Positions 13,898 through 14,657 of a DNA stretch of 14,657 nucleotides are shown here, piece by piece; positions within the stretch are counted from its first letter, which is position 1; each line of letters opens with the position of its first letter. This DNA is from a bacterium (lineage in GTDB: Bacteria; Bacillota; Negativicutes; Acidaminococcales; Acidaminococcaceae): positions 1 through 14,657 of the forward strand of contig SFRS01000005.1 in NCBI GenBank assembly GCA_004562175.1, written 5' to 3'. The notes under the pieces were generated by a model. That model worked only from the letters and a program-made list of their open reading frames with translations. It had not been told where the DNA came from and ran no database searches. The position numbers were made by a program, and so were the translations under genes.

Positions 13898-13909
13898 AGG
13901 ATATATGCT

Positions 13910-13938
13910 ATTATATCAAATCACACACAATAATACAA
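13910..13938 (-). promoter_or_regulatory. Extended -10 promoter of the symporter gene
   Basis: On the minus strand, TTGTAT (13933-13938) and TATAAT (13910-13915) are 17 bases apart, and a TG at 13917-13918 makes an extended -10. Transcription should start near 13904, giving a leader of roughly 65 bases. Confidence 0.8.
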
Positions 13939-13995
13939 TGAATATATAATAAAGCATTATTAGCTGTTACCTATGCAGCTTGTTAAGTAGTTGGC

Positions 13996-14657
13996 TTACA
14001 TTCTGATACCGTTGCTCAGGCGAATCCGTTCAGCCTTGGCTTCGGCCAGCTGGGCCTGATTGATCATGCCATATTTATGCATAGCAGCCAAAACCAGCAG
14101 CTGACGCTTTTTGCAATCCTGAGGATTTTCCAACGGGTTGAGGGCACTGGGAGCGTAGGGCAGGGAGGCAATGACAGCGGCTTCTGCCAGACTTAAGGCG
14201 GAGGGAGCTTTGCCAAAATATTTATTGGCAGCCTGCTTGATACCGTTGGCACCGGCGCCAAAGTAGGTAGTGTTTAAGTAAAGCTCCAAAATCTCATCCT
14301 TAGTATAATTATCCTCCAGCATCAAAGAAAGGATGGCCTCCTCAATTTTGCGCTCCATGCTTTGCTCATGGGTGAGGAAAACATTTTTCACAAACTGCTG
14401 GGTAATGGTGCTGCCACCTTGGACGACTTCGCCGGCGGTGATATTCACCAGTAAGGCTCGCAGAACACCCTCCACGGCGATGGCACCATGGTTATAAAAA
14501 TCGTGATCCTCAATGGCAATCAAGGCCTTGGGAATATCCTGACTCATGGATTTCAAGGGCGTCCACTGGGGGTTTTGGCGGATGGGATCAATAACCTCGT
14601 CCATATTAAAGGCCAAATAAAATTTCTGCATGGGCGAGGGCCATGTTTTTCGATCCG
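13996..14657 (-). CDS. Peptidoglycan glycosyltransferase, GT51 family (5' end outside window)
   Basis: GT51 enzymes polymerise lipid II into glycan strands at the outer face of the membrane. The frame has no stop up to the right edge, so the 5' end is missing and the ATG at 14631 is internal. The five GT51 motifs occur in order: EDHDFYNHGAI with the catalytic glutamate, GGSTITQQFVKN, RKIEEA, ELYLNTTYFGAGANGI and LSLAEAAVIASLPYAPSALNP. The protein stops about 30 residues after the last motif (LSNGIRM), with no transpeptidase domain. It is therefore either a monofunctional transglycosylase (MtgA-like) or a bifunctional PBP1 cut short by a stop codon; the sequence after the stop shows no continuation. 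The gene reads toward the symporter promoter in the same direction, with no strong terminator between them. Confidence 0.88.
   Translation of the reverse strand, partial: DRKTWPSPMQKFYLAFNMDEVIDPIRQNPQWTPLKSMSQDIPKALIAIEDHDFYNHGAIAVEGVLRALLVNITAGEVVQGGSTITQQFVKNVFLTHEQSMERKIEEAILSLMLEDNYTKDEILELYLNTTYFGAGANGIKQAANKYFGKAPSALSLAEAAVIASLPYAPSALNPLENPQDCKKRQLLVLAAMHKYGMINQAQLAEAKAERIRLSNGIRM

Noticed and set aside
13920..13980. Terminator for the GT51 gene (AGCTG/CAGCT and TAATAA/TTATTA inverted repeats)
   Set aside because: The stems are short or AT-only and no proper T-run follows on the minus strand, so termination here is not supported.

Overview
The window is a stretch of bacterial chromosome carrying mostly housekeeping genes. 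A glmS ribozyme, a ZTP riboswitch, strong AGGAGG-type ribosome binding sites and a phoH-ybeY-cdd-era-recO cluster all point to the Bacillota. A free-standing AICAR formyltransferase, a monofunctional-looking GT51 transglycosylase and a prepilin peptidase would fit a diderm Negativicutes lineage such as the Acidaminococcaceae. That placement is inference from gene content only.

Left part (1-2900): the 3' end of glmM, then glmS with its own promoter, a leader hairpin and a self-cleaving glmS ribozyme. The two enzymes are adjacent steps in making the amino sugar for UDP-GlcNAc. The glmS message ends at a strong intrinsic terminator, after running through a 180-bp palindromic element (R1).

Middle left (2900-4020): an alpha/beta hydrolase on its own extended -10 promoter. 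It is flanked by R1 and by a second, inverted 180-bp copy (R2, 3676-3855). R1 and R2 agree at about two thirds of positions, yet their stems stay paired through matched changes on both arms. This is the most unusual feature of the window and looks like a structured RNA or a MITE-like element with conserved folding. A 38-bp tandem repeat begins at the outer edge of R2.

Centre (4019-11048): a close-packed plus-strand operon of lipoprotein cyclophilin, phoH, ybeY, cdd, era, a CNNM/CorC-type membrane protein, recO, a short A24 prepilin peptidase and a radical SAM protein. It covers ribosome maturation and RNA handling (ybeY, era, phoH), pyrimidine salvage (cdd) and recombination repair (recO). 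The pgpH and dgkA genes found in the related Bacillus cluster are missing. The CorC-like gene has no standard start codon where one is expected.

Right part (11050-14657): a consensus promoter and ZTP riboswitch with terminator drive a stand-alone AICAR formyltransferase, whose substrate ZMP belongs to the riboswitch ligand family. It converges on a minus-strand SLC1/DAACS amino acid symporter whose substrate-site arginine position is a glutamate. A minus-strand GT51 transglycosylase runs off the right edge.
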